Assembly: GCA_958496175.1 (NCBI GenBank)
Contig: OY292278.1
Span: 46,128,001-46,192,000, forward strand
Direction of reading: 5' to 3'
DNA length: 64,000 bases
From: Sisyra terminalis
Lineage: Eukaryota > Arthropoda > Insecta > Neuroptera > Sisyridae
The position numbers and the translations under genes were made by a program. Of the stretch, positions 22,677 through 37,749 are shown one piece after another (within the stretch, counting starts at the first letter, position 1; each line of letters opens with the position of its first letter). The notes under the pieces were generated by a model that made no database searches, had not been told where the DNA came from, and worked only from the letters and a program-made list of their open reading frames with translations.

Positions 22677-25600
22677 CCACTGGAAATAAAGCATATATAT
22701 TGTTAAAAACTATCACGGGATAAATAATCCATCAACATTTAATCATCGAAATAGGCAAAAAGCGCCCAAACCATGGTTGTATTTGTGGGTCTTTCTAATG
22801 ATGATTTATGCAATAGGGTTAGAGAAGATTTAGTCTAAAATATTCAGCTCAACTTCAGCGAAAAAAACCATCCCCTTTATACTTATATTGCTTAGAAAAT
22901 AGTCTTTTGGAACCTTTGAAAAGGAATTGTGAGCGTCCAGTTGCCCACAGGACTAAAATTTTTTCATACTACTATTTACTTGAAGGCCTTGTTTCATAAT
23001 CCGTTGAGAAAAGTATGCCTCATAATGAAATGTCACCCCCTTAAAATGGCCCATTTTCAATCGAAATCGGTCGCATAGATTTTCAACTCCTTAACTTCCC
23101 GTTTTAAATTCCCAGCTTCCTATCCCTTTTAAAAGAAACCTATTACATTAGCTATGTTAAGGAGGATTAAACCAATAATATTCAGCTTAATTTTAGCCAC
23201 AAAAAACATCCCTTGTATCCTTAAAATTGTGTTGAAAATAGTCCTTTTTGAAACTTTGAACTTGAATTGTGAGCGTCCTGTTTCCCACAGGACTAAAATT
23301 TTTCCACATTACTATTCACTTGAAAACCTTTTTTCATAATCCGTTGAGGAAAGTATGCCTCATAATGAAAAGTCACCCCCTTAAAATGGCCTTTTTTCAC
23401 TCTAAATTTGTCGCATAGATTTTCAACTCCTTAAATTCCCGTTTGAAATTCCCGGCTTACTATCCCGTTTAAACAAAAACAATTAAATTAGCTATGTTAA
23501 GGAGGATTAGGCCAATAATATCCAGCTTCATTTTAGCCACAAAAAACATCCCTTGTACAATTAAAATGTTGTTGAAAATAGTCCTTTTTGAAACTATGAA
23601 CTTGAATTGTGAGCGTCCTGGTGCCCACAGGACTAAAATTTTTTCATATTCCTATTCACTTGAAGGCCTTGTTTCGTAATCCGTTGAGAAAAGTATGCCT
23701 CATAATGAAATGTCACCCCCTTAAAATAGCCCATTTTCAACCGAAATCGGTTGCATAGATTTTCAACTCCTTAACTTCCCGTTTTAAATTCCCAGCTTCC
23801 TATACCTTTTAAAAGAAACCTATTACATTAGCTATGTTGAGGAGGATTAAATCAATAATATTCAGCTTAATTTTAGCGAAAAAAACTATCCCTTATATAC
23901 TTAAATTTATGTTGAAAATAGTCCTTTTTGAAAATTTGAACTTTAATTGTGAGCGTCCTGGTGCCCACAGGACTAAAATTTTTTCACATTCCTATTCACT
24001 TGAAGGCCTTGTTTTGTAACCCGTTGAGAAAAGTTTACCTCATAATGAAATGTCACCCCCTTAAAATGGCCCATTTTCAACCGATATCGGTCGCATAGAA
24101 TTTCAACTCCTTAACTTCCCGTTTTTAATTCCCAACTACCTATCCGTTTTAAAAGAAACCTATTACATTAGCTATGTTAAGGAGGATTAAACCAATAATA
24201 TTCAGCTTAATTTTAGCGAAAAGAACCATCCCTTATATCCTTAAATTTGTGTTGAAAATAGTCCTTTTTGAAAATTTGAACTTGAATTGTGAGCGTCCCG
24301 TTTCCCACAGGACTAAAATTTTTCCACATTACTATTCACTTGAAAACCTTTCTTCATAATCCGTTGAGAAAAGTTTGCCTCATAATGAAAAGTCACCCCC
24401 TTAAATGGCCTTTTTTCACTCTAAATTTGTCGCATAGATTTTCAACTCCTTAAATTCCCGTTTGAAATTCCCGGCTTACTATCCCGTTTAAACAAAAACA
24501 ATTACATTAGCTATGTTAAGGATGATTAGGCCAATAATATCCAGCTTCATTTTAGCCACAAAAAACATCCCTTGTACCCTTAAAATGGTGTTGAAAATAG
24601 TCCTTTTTGAAAATTTGAACTTGAATTGTGAGCGTCCTGGTGCCCACAGGACTAAAATTGTTTCACATTCCTATTCACTTGAAGGCCTTGTTTTGTAATC
24701 CGTTGAGAAAAGTATGCCTCATAATGAAATGTCACCCCCATAAAATGGCCCATTTTCAACCGAAATCGGTCGCATAGATTTTCAACTCCTTAACTTCCCG
24801 TTTTAAATTCCTAGCTTCCTATACCTTTTAAAAGAAACCTATTACATTAGCTATGTTAAGGAGGATTAAACCAATAATATTCAGCTTAATTTCAGTGAAA
24901 AAAACCATCCCTAATATCCTTAAAATTGTGTTGAAAATAGTCCTTTTTGAAAATTTGAACTTGAATTGTGAGCGTCCTGTTTCCCACAGTACAAAAATTT
25001 TTCCACATTACTATTCACTTGACAACCTTTTTTCATAATCCGTTGAGAAAAGTATGCCTCATAATGAAAAGTCACCCCCTTAAAATGGCCTTTTTTCACT
25101 CTAAATTTGTCGCATTGATTTTCAACACCTTAAATTCCCGTTTAAAATTCCCGGCTTGCTATCCCGTTTAATCAAAAACAATTACATTAGCTATGTTAAG
25201 GTGGATTAGGCCAATAATATCCAGCTTCATTTTAGCCACGAAAAACATCCCTTGTACCCTTAAAATGGTGTTGAAAATAGTCCTTTTTGAAACTTTGAAC
25301 TTGAATTGTGAGCGTCCTGGTGCCCACAGGACTAAAATTTATTCACATTCCTATTCACTTGAAGGCCTTGTTTAGTAATCCGTTGAGAAAAGTATGCCTC
25401 ATAATGAAATGTCACCCCCTTAAAATGGCCCATTTTCAATCGAAATCGGTCGCATAGATTTTTAACTCCTTAACTTCCCGTTTTAAATTCCCAGCTTCCT
25501 ATCCCTTTTAAAAGAAACCTATTACATTAGCTATGTTAAGGGGGATTAAACTAATCATATTCAGCTTAATTTCAGTGAAAAAAACCATCCCTTATATCCT

Positions 25601-28600
25601 TAAAATTGTGTTGAAAATAGTCCTTTTTGAAAATTTGAACTTGAATTGTGAGCGTCCTGTTTCCCACAGGACTAAAATTTTTCCACATTACTATTCACTT
25701 GAAAACCTTTTTTCATAATCCGTTGAGAAAAGTATGCCTCATAATGAAAAGTCACCCCCTTAAAATGGCCTTTTTTCACTCTAAATTTGTCGCATAGATT
25801 TTCAACTCCTTAAATTCCCGTTTGAAATTCCCGGCTTACTATCCCGTTTAAACAAAAACAATTACATTAGCTATGTTAAGGATGATTAGGCCAATAATAT
25901 CCAGCTTCATTTTAGCCACAAAAAACATCCCTTGTACCCTTAAAATGGTGTTGTAAATAGTCCTTTTTGAAACTTTGAACTTGAATTGTGAGCGTCCTGG
26001 TGCCCACAGGACTAAAATTTATTCACATTCCTATTCACTTGAAGGCCTTGTTTTGTAATCCGTTGAGAAAAGTATGCCTCATAATGAAATGTCACCCCCT
26101 TAAAATGGCCCATTTTCAACCGAAATCGGTCGCATAGATTTTCAACTCCTTAACTTCCCGTTTTAAATTCCCAGCTTCCTATACCTTTTAAAAGAAACCT
26201 ATTACATTAGCTATGTTAAGGAGGATTAAACCAATAATATTCAGCTTAATTTCAGTGAAAAAAACCATCCCTTATATCCTTAAAATTGTGTTGAAAATAG
26301 TCCTTTTTGAAAATTTGAACTTGAATTGTGAGCGTCCTGTTTCCCACAGGACTAAAATTTTTCCACATTACTATTCATTTGACAACCTTTTTTCATAATC
26401 CGTTGAGAAAAGTATGCCTCATAATGAAAAGTCACCCCCTTAAAATGGCCTTTTTTCACTCTAAATTTGTCGCATAGATTTTCAACTCCTTAAATTCCCG
26501 TTTAAAATTCCCGGCTTGCTATCCCGTTTAAACAAAAACAATTACATTAGCTATGTTAAGGTGGATTAGGCCAATAATATCCAGCTTCATTTTAGCCACG
26601 AAAAACATCCCTTGTACCCTTAAAATGGCGTTGAAAATAGTCCTTTTTGAAACTTTGAACTTGAATTGTGAGCGTCCTGTTTCCCACAGGACTAAAATTT
26701 TTTCACATTCCTATTCACTTGAAGGCCTTGTTTCGTAATCCGTTGAGAAAAGTATGCCTCATAATGAAATGTCACCCCCTTAAAATGGCCCATTTTCAAC
26801 CGAAATCGGTCGCATAGATTTTCAACTCCTAAACTTCCCGTTTTAAATTCCCAGCTTCCTATCCCTTTTAAAAGAATCCTATTACATTAGCTATGTTAAG
26901 GAGGATTAAACCAATAATATTCAGCTTAATTTCTGTGAAAAAAACCATCCCTAATATCCTTAAAATTGTGTTGAAAATAGTCCTTTTTGAAAATTTGAAC
27001 TTGAATTGTGAGCGTCCAGTTGCCCACAGGACTAAAATTTTTTCATACTACTATATACTTGAAGGCCTTGTTTCATAATCCGTTGAGAAAAGTATGCCTC
27101 ATAATGAAAAGTCACCCCCTTAAAATGGCCTTTTTTCACTCTAAATTTGTCGCATAGATTTTCAACACCTTAAATTCCCGTTTAAAATTCCCGGCTTGCT
27201 ATCCCGTTTAAACAAAAACAATTACATTAGCTATGTTAAGGTGGATTAGGCCAATAATATCCAGCTTCATTTTAGCCACAAAAAACATCCCTTGTATTCT
27301 TAAAATTGTGTTGAAAATAGTCCTTTTTGAAACTTTGAACTTGAATTGTGAGCGTCCTGTTTCCCACAGGACTAAAATTTTTTCACATTCCTATTCACTT
27401 GAAGGCCTTGTTTTGTAATCCGTTGAGAAAAGTATGCCTCATAATGAAATGTCACCCCCTTAAAATGGCCCATTTTCAACTGAAATCGGTCGCATAGATT
27501 TTCAACTCCTTAACTTCCCGTTTTAAATTCCCAGCTTCCTATACCTTTAAAAGAAACCTATTACATTAGCTATGTTAAGGAGGATTAAATCAATAATATT
27601 CAGCGTAATTTTAGCGAAAAAAACCATCCCTTATATCCTTAAATTTTTGTTGAAAATGGTCCTTTTTGAAAATTTGAACTTGAATTGTGAGCGTCCTGGT
27701 GCCCACAGGACTAAAATTTTTTCACATTCCTATTCACTCGAAGGCCTTGTTTCGTAATCCGTTGAGAAAAGTATGCCTCATAATGAATTGTAACCCCCTT
27801 AAAATAGCCTTTTTTCACTCTAAATTTGTCGCATAGATTTTCAACTCCTTAACTTCCCGTTTTAATTTCCCAGCTTCCTATACCTTTTAAAAGTATCCTA
27901 TTACATTAGCTATGTTAAGGAGGATTAAATCAATAATATTCAGCTTAATTTTAGCGAAAAAAACCATCCCTTATATCCTTAAATTTGTGTTGAAAATAGT
28001 CCTTTTTGAAAATTTGAACTTGAATTGTGAGCGTCCTGGTGCCCACAGAACTAAAATTTTTTCACATTCCTATTCACTTGAAGGCCTTGTTTTGTAATCC
28101 GTTGAGAAAAGTATGCCTCATAATGAAATGTCACCCCCTTAAAATGGCCCATTTTCAACCGAAATCGGTCGCATAGATTTTCAACTCCTTAACTTCCCGT
28201 TTTAAATTCCCAGCTTCCTATACCTTTAAAAGAAACCTATTACATTAGCTATGTTAAGGAGGATTAAATCAATAATATCCAGCTTCATTTTAGCCACAAA
28301 AAACATCCCTTGTATTCTTAAAATTGTGTTGAAAATAGTCCTTTTTGAAACTTTGAACTTGAATTGTGAGCGTCCTGTTTCCCACAGGACTAAAATTTTT
28401 TCACATTCCTATTCACTCGAAGGCCTTGTTTCGTAATCCGTTGAGAAAAGTATGCCTCATAATGAATTGTAACCCCCTTAAAATAGCCTTTTTTCACTCT
28501 AAATTTGTCGCATAGATTTTCAACTCCTTAACTTCCCGTTTTAATTTCCCAGCTTCCTATACTTTTTAAAAGTATCCTATTACATTAGCTATGTTAAGGA

Positions 28601-29269
28601 GGATTAAATCAATAATATTCAGCTTAATTTTAGCGAAAAAAACCATCCCTTATATCCTTAAATTTGTGTTGAAAATAGTCCTTTTTGAAAATTTGAACTT
28701 GAATTGTGAGCGTCCTGGTGCCCACAGAACTAAAATTTTTTCACATTCCTATTCACTTGAAGGCCTTGTTTTGTAATCCGTTGAGAAAAGTATGCCTCAT
28801 AATGAAATGTCACCCCCTTAAAATGGCCCATTTTCAACCGAAATCGGTCGCATAGATTTTCAACTCCTTAACTTCCCGTTTTAAATTCCCAGCTTCCTAT
28901 ACCTTTAAAAGAAACCTATTACATTAGCTATGTTAAGGAGGATTAAATCAATAATATTCAGCTTAATTTTAGCGAAAAAAACCATCCCTTATATCCTTAA
29001 ATTTTTGTTGAAAATAGTCCTTTTTGAAAATTTGAACTTGAATTGTGAGCGTCCTGGTGCCCACAGGACTAAAATTTTTTCACATTCCTATTCACTCGAA
29101 GGCCTTGTTTCGTATTCCGTTGAGAAAAGTATGCCTCATAATGAAATGTCACCCCCTTAAAATGGCCCATTTTCAATCGAAATCGGTCGCATAGATTTTC
29201 AACTCCTTAACTTCCCGTTTTAAATTCCCAGCTTCCTATCCCTTTTAAAAGAAACCTTTTACATTAGCT

Positions 29270-31988
29270 ATGTTAAGGGGGATTAAACCAATCATATTCA
29301 GCTTAATTTCAGTGAAAAAAACCATCCCTAATATCCTTAAAATTGTGTTGAAAATAGTCCTTTTTGAAAATTTGAACTTGAATTGTGAGCGTCCTGTTTC
29401 CCACAGGACAAAAATTTTTCCACAATACTATTCACTTGACAACCTTTTTTCATAATCCGTTCAGAAAAGTATGCCTCATAATGAAAAGTCACCCCCTTAA
29501 AATGGCCTTTTTTCACTCTAAATTTGTCGCATAGATTTTCAACTCCTTAAATTCCCGTTTAAAATTCCCGGCTTGCTATCCCGTTTAAACAAAAACAATT
29601 ACATTAGCTATGTTAAGGTGGATTAGGCCAATAATATCCAGCTTCATTTTAGCCACGAAAAACATCCCTTGTACCCTTAAAATGGTGTTGAAAATAGTCC
29701 TTTTTGAAAATTTGAACTTGAATTGTGAGCGTCCAGTTGCCCACAGGACTAAAATTTTTTCATACTACTATATACTTGAAGGCCTTGTTTCATAATCCGT
29801 TGAGAAAAGTATGCCTCATAATGAAATGTCACCCCCTTAAAATGGCCCATTTTCATTCGAAATCGGTCGCATAGATTTTCAACTCCTTAACTTCCCGTTT
29901 TAAATTCCCAGCTTCCTATCCCTTTTAAAAGAAACCTATTACATTTGCTATGTTAAGGAGGATTAAACCAATAATATTCAGCTTTATTTTAGCCACAAAA
30001 AACATCCCTTGTATCCTTAAAATTGTGTTGAAAATAGTCCTTTTTGAAAATTTGAACTTGAATTGTGAGCGTCCTGTTTCCCAAAGGACTAAAATTTTTC
30101 CACATTACTATTCACTTAAAAACCTTTTTTCATAATCCGTTGAGAAAAGTATGCCTCATAATGAAAAGTCACCCCCTTAAAATGGCCTTTTTTCACTCTA
30201 AATTTGTCGCATAGATTTTCAACTCCTTAAATTCCCGTTTGAAATTCCCGGCTTACTATCCCGTTTAAACAAAAACAATTAAATTAGCTATGTTAAGGAG
30301 GATTAGGCCAATAATATCCAGCTTCATTTTAGCCACAAAAAACATCCCTTGTACAATTAAAATGTTGTTGAAAATAGTCCTTTTTGAAACTATGAACTTC
30401 AATTGTGAGCGTCCTGGTGCCCACAGGACTAAAATTTTTTCACATTCCTAATCACTTGAAGGCCTTGTTTTGTAATCCGTTGAGAAAAATATGCCTCATA
30501 ATGAAATGTCACCCCCTTAAAATGGCCCATTTTCAACTGAAATCGGTCGCATAGATTTTCAACTCCTTAACTTCCCGTTTTAAATTCCCAGCTTCCTATA
30601 CCTTTTAAAAGTATCCTATTACATTAGCTATGTTAAGGAGGATTAAACCAATAATATTCAGCTTAATTTCAGTGAAAAAAACCATCCCTTATATCCTTAA
30701 TATTGTGTTGAAAATAGTCCTTTTTGAAAATTTGAACTTGAATTGTGAGCGTCCTGGTGCCCACAGGACTAAAATTTTTTCACATTCCTATTCACTCGAA
30801 GGCCTTGTTTCGTAATCCGTTGAGAAAAGTATGCCTCATAATGAAATGTCACCCCCTTAAAATAGCCCATTTTCAACCGAAATCGGTCGCATAGATTTTC
30901 AACTCCTTAACTTCCCGTTTTAAATTCCCAGCTTCTTATACCTTTTAAAAGTATCCTATTACATTAGCTATGTTAAGGAGGATTAAACCAATAATATTCA
31001 GCTTAATTTCAGTGAAAAAAACCATCCCTTATATCCTTAATATTGTGTTGAAAATAGTCCTTTTTGAAAATTTGAACTTGAATTGTGAGCGTCCTGTTTC
31101 CCACAGGACTAAAATTTTTCCACATTACTATTCACTTGAAAACCTTTTTTCATAATCCGTTGAGAAAAGTATGCCTCATAATTAAAAGTCACCCCCTTAA
31201 AATGGCCATTTTTCACTCTAAATTTGTCGCATAGATTTTCAACTCCTTAAATTCCCGTTTAAAATTCCCGGCTTACTATCCTGTTTAAACATAACCAATT
31301 ACTTTAGCTATGTTTAGGAGGATTAGGCCAATAATATCCAGCTTCATTTTAGTCACAAAAAACATCCCTTGTACCCTTAAAATGGTGTTGAAAATAGTCC
31401 TTTTCGAAACTTTGAACTTGAATTGTGAGCGTCCTGGTGCCCACAGGACTAAAATTTTTTCACATTCCTATTCACTTGAAGGCCTTGTTTCGTAATCCGT
31501 TGAGAAAAGTATGCCTCATAATGAAATGCCACCCCCTTAAAATGGCCCATTTTCAACCGAAATCGGACGCATAGATTTTCAACTCCTAAACTTCCCGTTT
31601 TAAATTCCCAGCTTCCTATCCCTTTTAAAAGAATCCTATTACATTAGCTATGTTTCGGAGGATTAAACCAATAATATTCAGCTTAATTTCAGCGAAAAAA
31701 ACCATCCCTTTTATCCTTAAAATTGGGTGAAAATAGTCCTTTTTGAAACTTTGAACTTGAATTGTGAGCGTCCTGGTGCCCACAGGACTAAAATTTTTTC
31801 ACATTCCTATTCACTTGAAGGCCTTGTTTCGTAATCCGTTGAGAAAAGTACGCCTCATAATGAAATGTCACCCCCTTAAAATGGCCCATTTTCAACCGAA
31901 ATCGGTCGCATAGATTTTCAACTCCTTAACTTCCCGTTTTAAATTCCCAGCTTCCTATACCTTTTAAAAGAAACCTATTACATTTGCT
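29270..31988. repeat. 8-monomer higher-order repeat unit, copy 1 (~2.72 kb)
   Basis: The order of variant monomers here (CATCCCTAATATCC head; CCAGTTGCCC variant; CCCAAAGGAC variant; a TACAATTAAAATG monomer; two TTAATATTGTG monomers; a TTTTCGAAAC monomer; the TTTCGGAGG monomer with ATTGGGTGAAAA) reappears 8498 bp downstream and again at 40.5 and 58.2 kb. It differs from the others at several bases, for example AAGGGGGATT at its start. Confidence 0.8.
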
Positions 31989-34900
31989 ATGTTAGGGAGG
32001 ATTAAACCAATAATATTCAGCTTAATTTCAGTGAAAAGAACCATCCCTTACATCCTTAAAATTGTGTTGAAAATAGTCCTTTTTGAAAATTTGAACTTGA
32101 ATTGTGAGCGTCCTGTTTCCCACAGGACAAAAATTTTTCCACATTACTATTCACTTGAAAACCTTTTTTCATAATCCGTTGAGAAAAGTATGCCTCATAA
32201 TGAAAACTCACCCCCTTAAAATGGCCTTTTTTCACTCTAAATTTGTCGCATAGATTTTCAATTCCTTAAATTCCCGTTTAAAATTCCCGGCTTTCTTTCC
32301 CGTTTAAACAAAAACAATTACATTAGCTATGTTAAGGTGGATTAGGCCAATAATATCCAGCTTCATTTTAGCCACAAAAAACCATCCCTTATATCCTTAA
32401 ATTTGTGTTGAAAATAGTCCTTTTTGAAAATTTGAACTTGAATTGTGAGCGTCCTGTTTCCCACAGGACTAAAATTTTTCCACATTACTATTCACTTGAA
32501 AACCTTTTTCATAATCCGTTGAGAAAAGTATGCCTCATAATTAAAAGTCACCCCCTTAAAATGGCCATTTTTCACTCTAAATTTGTCGCATAGATTTTCA
32601 ACTCCTTAAATTCCCGTTTAAAATTCCCGGCTTACTATCCTGTTTAAACATAACCAATTACTTTAGCTATGTTAAGGAGGATTAGGCCAATAATATCCAG
32701 CTTCATTTTAGTCACAAAAAACATCCCTTGTACCCTTAAAATGGTGTTGAAAATAGTCCTTTTCGAAACTTTGAACTTAAATTGTGAGCGTCCTGGTGCC
32801 CACAGGACTAAAATTTTTTCACATTCCTATTCACTTGAAGGCCTTGTTTCGTAATCCGTTGAGAAAAGTATGCCTCATAATGAAATGCCACCCCCTTAAA
32901 ATGGCCCATTTTCAACCGAAATCGGACGCATAGATTTTCAACTCCTAAACTTCCCGTTTTAAATTCCCAGCTTCCTATCACTTTTAAAAGAAACCTATTA
33001 CATTAGCTATGTTAAGGAGGATTAAACCAATAATATTCAGCTTAATTTCAGTGAAAAAAACCATCCCTTATATCCGTAAAATTGTGTTGAAAATAGTCCT
33101 TTTTGAAAATTTGAACTTGAATTGTGAGCGTCCTGTTTCCCACAGGACTAAAATTTTTCCACATTACTATTCACTTGAAAACCTTTTTTCATAATCCGTT
33201 GAGAAAAGTATGCCTCATAATGAAAAGTCACCCCCTTAAACTGGCCTTTTTCACTCTAAATTTGTCGCATAGATTTTCAACACCTTAAATTCCCGTTTAA
33301 AATTCCCGGCTTACTATCCCGTTTAAACAAAAACAATAACATGGGCTTAGTTAAGGAGGATTAGGCCAATAATATCCAGCTTCATTTTAACCACAAAAAA
33401 CATCCCTTGTACCCTTAAAATGGTGTTGAAAATAGTCCTTTTTGAAACTTTGAACTTGAATTGTGAGCGTCCTGGTGCCCACAGGACTAAATTTTTTTCA
33501 CATTCCTATTCACTTGAAGGCTTTGTTTTGTAATCCGTTGAGAAAAGTTTGCCTCATAATGAAATGTCACCCCCTTAAAATGGCCCATTTTCAATCGAAA
33601 TCGGTCGCATAGATTTTCAACTCCTTAACTTCCCGTTTTTAATTCCCAGCTTCCTATCACTTTTAAAAGAAACCTATTACATTAGCTATGTTAAGGAGGA
33701 TTAAACCAATAATATTCAGCTTAATTTCAGTGAAAAAAACCATCCCTTATATCCTTAAAATTGTGTTGAAAATAGTCCATTTTGAAAATTTGAACTTGAA
33801 TTGTGAGCGTCCTGTTTCCCACAGGACTAAAATTTTTCCGCATTACTATTCACTTGAAAACCTTTTTTCATAATCCGTTGAGAAAAGTATGCCTCATAAT
33901 GAAAAGTCACCCCCTTAAAATGGCCTTTTTTCACTCTAAATTTGTCGCATTGATTTTCAACTCCTTAAATTCCCGTTTAAAATTCCCGGCTTACTTTCCC
34001 GTTTAAACAAAAACAATTACATTAGCTATGTTAAGGTGGATTAGGCCAATAATATCCAACTTCATTTTAGCCACAAAAAACCATCCCTTATATCCTTAAA
34101 TTTGTGTTGAAAATAGTCCTTTTTGAAAATTTGAACTTGAATTGTGAGCGTCCTGGTGCCCACAGGACTAAAATTTTTTCACATTCCTATTCACTTGAAG
34201 GCCTTGTTTCGTAATCCGTTGTGGAAAGTAAGCCTCATAATGAAATGTCACCCCCTTAAAATGGCCCATTTTCAATCGAAATCGGTCGCATAGATTTTCA
34301 ACTCCTTAACTTCCCGTTTTAAATTCCCAGCTTCCTATACCTTTTAAAAGAAACCTATTACATTAGCTATGTTAAGGAGGATTAAACCAATAATATTCAG
34401 CTTAATTTCAGTGAAAAAAACCATCCCTTATATCCTTAAAATTGTGTTGAAAATAGTCCATTTTGAAAATTTGAACTTGAATTGTGAGCGTCCTGTTTCC
34501 CACAGGACTAAAATTTTTCCGCATTACTATTCACTTGAAAACCTTTTTTCATAATCCGTTGAGAAAAGTATGCCTCATAATGAAAAGTCACCCCCTTAAA
34601 ATGGCCTTTTTTCACTCTAAATTTGTCGCATAGATTTTCAACTCCTTAAATTCCCGTTTAAAATTCCCGGCTTGCTATCCCGTTTAAACAAAAACAATTA
34701 CATTAGCTATGTTAAGGTGGATTAGGCCAATAATATCCAGCTTCATTTTAGCCACGAAAAACATCCCTTGTACCCTTAAAATGGTGTTGAAAATAGTCCT
34801 TTTTGAAAATTTGAACTTGAATTGTGAGCGTCCTGTTTCCCACAGGACAAAAATTTTTCCACATTACTATTCACTTGACAACCTTTTTTCATAATCCGTT

Positions 34901-37749
34901 CAGAAAAGTATGCCTCATAATGAAAAGTCACCCCCTTAAAATGGCCTTTTTTCACTCTAAATTTGTCGCATAGATTTTCAACTCCTTAAATTCCCGTTTA
35001 AAATTCCCGGCTTGCTATCCCGTTTAAACAAAAACAATTACATTAGCTATGTTAAGGTGGATTAGGCCAATAATATCCAGCTTCATTTTAGCCACGAAAA
35101 ACATCCCTTGTACCCTTAAAATGGTGTTGAAAATAGTCCTTTTTGAAAATTTGAACTTGAATTGTGAGCGTCCAGTTGCCCACAGGACTAAAATTTTTTC
35201 ATACTACTATATACTTGAAGGCCTTGTTTCATAATCCGTTGAGAAAAGTATGCCTCATAATGAAATGTCACCCCCTTAAAATGGCCCATTTTCAATCGAA
35301 ATCGGTCGCATAGATTTTCAACTCCTTAACTTCCCGTTTTTAATTCCCAGCTTCCTATCACTTTTAAAAGAAACCTATTACATTAGCTATGTTAAGGAGG
35401 ATTAAACCAATAATATTCAGCTTAATTTCAGTGAAAAAAACCATCCCTAATATCCTTAAAATTGTGTTGAAAATAGTCCTTTTTGAAAATTTGAACTTGA
35501 ATTGTGAGCGTCCTGTTTCCCACAGGACAAAAATTTTTCCACATTACTATTCACTTGACAACCTTTTTTCATAATCCGTTCAGAAAAGTATGCCTCATAA
35601 TGAAAAGTCACCCCCTTAAAATGGCCTTTTTTCACTCTAAATTTGTCGCATAGATTTTCAACTCCTTAAATTCCCGTTTAAAATTCCCGGCTTGCTATCC
35701 CGTTTAAACAAAAACAATTACATTAGCTATGTTAAAGTGGATTAGGCCAATAATATCCAGCTTCATTTTAGCCACGAAAAACATCCCTTGTACCCTTAAA
35801 ATGGTGTTGAAAATAGTCCTTTTTGAAAATTTGAACTTGAATTGTGAGCGTCCAGTTGCCCACAGGACTAAAATTTTTTCATACTACTATATACTTGAAG
35901 GCCTTGTTTCATAATCCGTTGAGAAAAGTATGCCTCATAATGAAATGTCACCCCCTTAAAATGGCCCATTTTCAATCGAAATCGGTCGCATAGATTTTCA
36001 ACTCCTTAACTTCCCGTTTTAAATTCCCAGCTTCCTATCCCTTTTAAAAGAAACCTATTACATTTGCTATGTTAAGGAGGATTAAACCAATAATATTCAG
36101 CTTTATTTTAGCCACAAAAAACATCCCTTGTATCCTTAAAATTGTGTTGAAAATAGTCCTTTTTGAAAATTTGAACTTGAATTGTGAGCGTCCTGTTTCC
36201 CAAAGGACTAAAATTTTTCCACATTACTATTCACTTGAAAACCTTTTTCATAATCCGTTGAGAAAAGTATGCCTCATAATGAAAAGTCACCCCCTTAAAA
36301 TGGCCTTTTTTCACTCTAAATTTGTCGCATTGATTTTCAACTCCTTAAATTCCCGTTTAAAATTCCCGGCTTACTTTCCCGTTTAAACAAAAACAATTAC
36401 ATTAGCTATGTTAAGGTGGATAAGGCAATAATATCCAACTTCATTTTAGCCACAAAAAACCATCCCTTATATCCTTAAATTTGTGTTGAAAATAGTCCTT
36501 TTTGAAACTTTGAACTTGAATTGTGAGCGTCCTGGTGCCCACAGGACTAAAATTTTTTCTCATTCCTATTCACTTGAAGGCCTTGTTTCGTAATCTGTTG
36601 AGAAAAGTATGCCTCATAATGAAATGTCACCCCCTTAAATTGGCCCATTTTCAACCGAAATCGGTCGCATAGATTTTCAACTCCTAAACTTCCCGTTTTA
36701 AATTCCCAGCTTCCTATCCCTTTTAAAAGAATCCTATTACATTAGCTATGTTAAGGAGGATTAAACCAATAATATTCAGCTTAATTTCAGTGAAAAAAAC
36801 CATCCCTAATATCCTTAAAATTGTGTTGAAAATAGTCCTTTTTGAAAATTTGAACTTGAATTGTGAGCGTCCTGTTTCCCAAAGGACTAAAATTTTTCCA
36901 CATTACTATTCACTTAAAAACCTTTTTTCATAATACGTTGAGAAAAGTATGCCTCATAATGAAAAGTCACCCCCTTAAAATGGCCTTTTTTCACTCTAAA
37001 TTTGTCGCATAGATTTTCAACTCCTTAAATTCCCGTTTAAAATTCCCGGCTTGCTATCCCGTTTAAACAAAAACAATTACATTAGCTATGTTAAGGTGGA
37101 TTAGGCCAATAATATCCAGCTTCATTTTAGCCACGAAAAACATCCCTTGTACCCTTAAAATGGTGTTGAAAATAGTCCTTTTTGAAAATTTGAACTTGAA
37201 TTGTGAGCGTCCTGTTTCCCACAGGACAAAAATTTTTCCACATTACTATTCACTTGACAACCTTTTTTCATAATCCGTTCAGAAAAGTATGCCTCATAAT
37301 GAAAAGTCACCCCCTTAAAATGGCCTTTTTTCACTCTAAATTTGTCGCATAGATTTTCAACTCCTTAAATTCCCGTTTAAAATTCCCGGCTTGCTATCCC
37401 GTTTAAACAAAAACAATTACATTAGCTATGTTAAGGTGGATTAGGCCAATAATATCCAGCTTCATTTTAGCCACGAAAAACATCCCTTGTACCCTTAAAA
37501 TGGTGTTGAAAATAGTCCTTTTTGAAAATTTGAACTTGAATTGTGAGCGTCCAGTTGCCCACAGGACTAAAATTTTTTCATACTACTATATACTTGAAGG
37601 CCTTGTTTCATAATCCGTTGAGAAAAGTATGCCTCATAATGAAATGTCACCCCCTTAAAATGGCCCATTTTCAATCGAAATCGGTCGCATAGATTTTCAA
37701 CTCCTTAACTTCCCGTTTTTAATTCCCAGCTTCCTATCACTTTTAAAAG

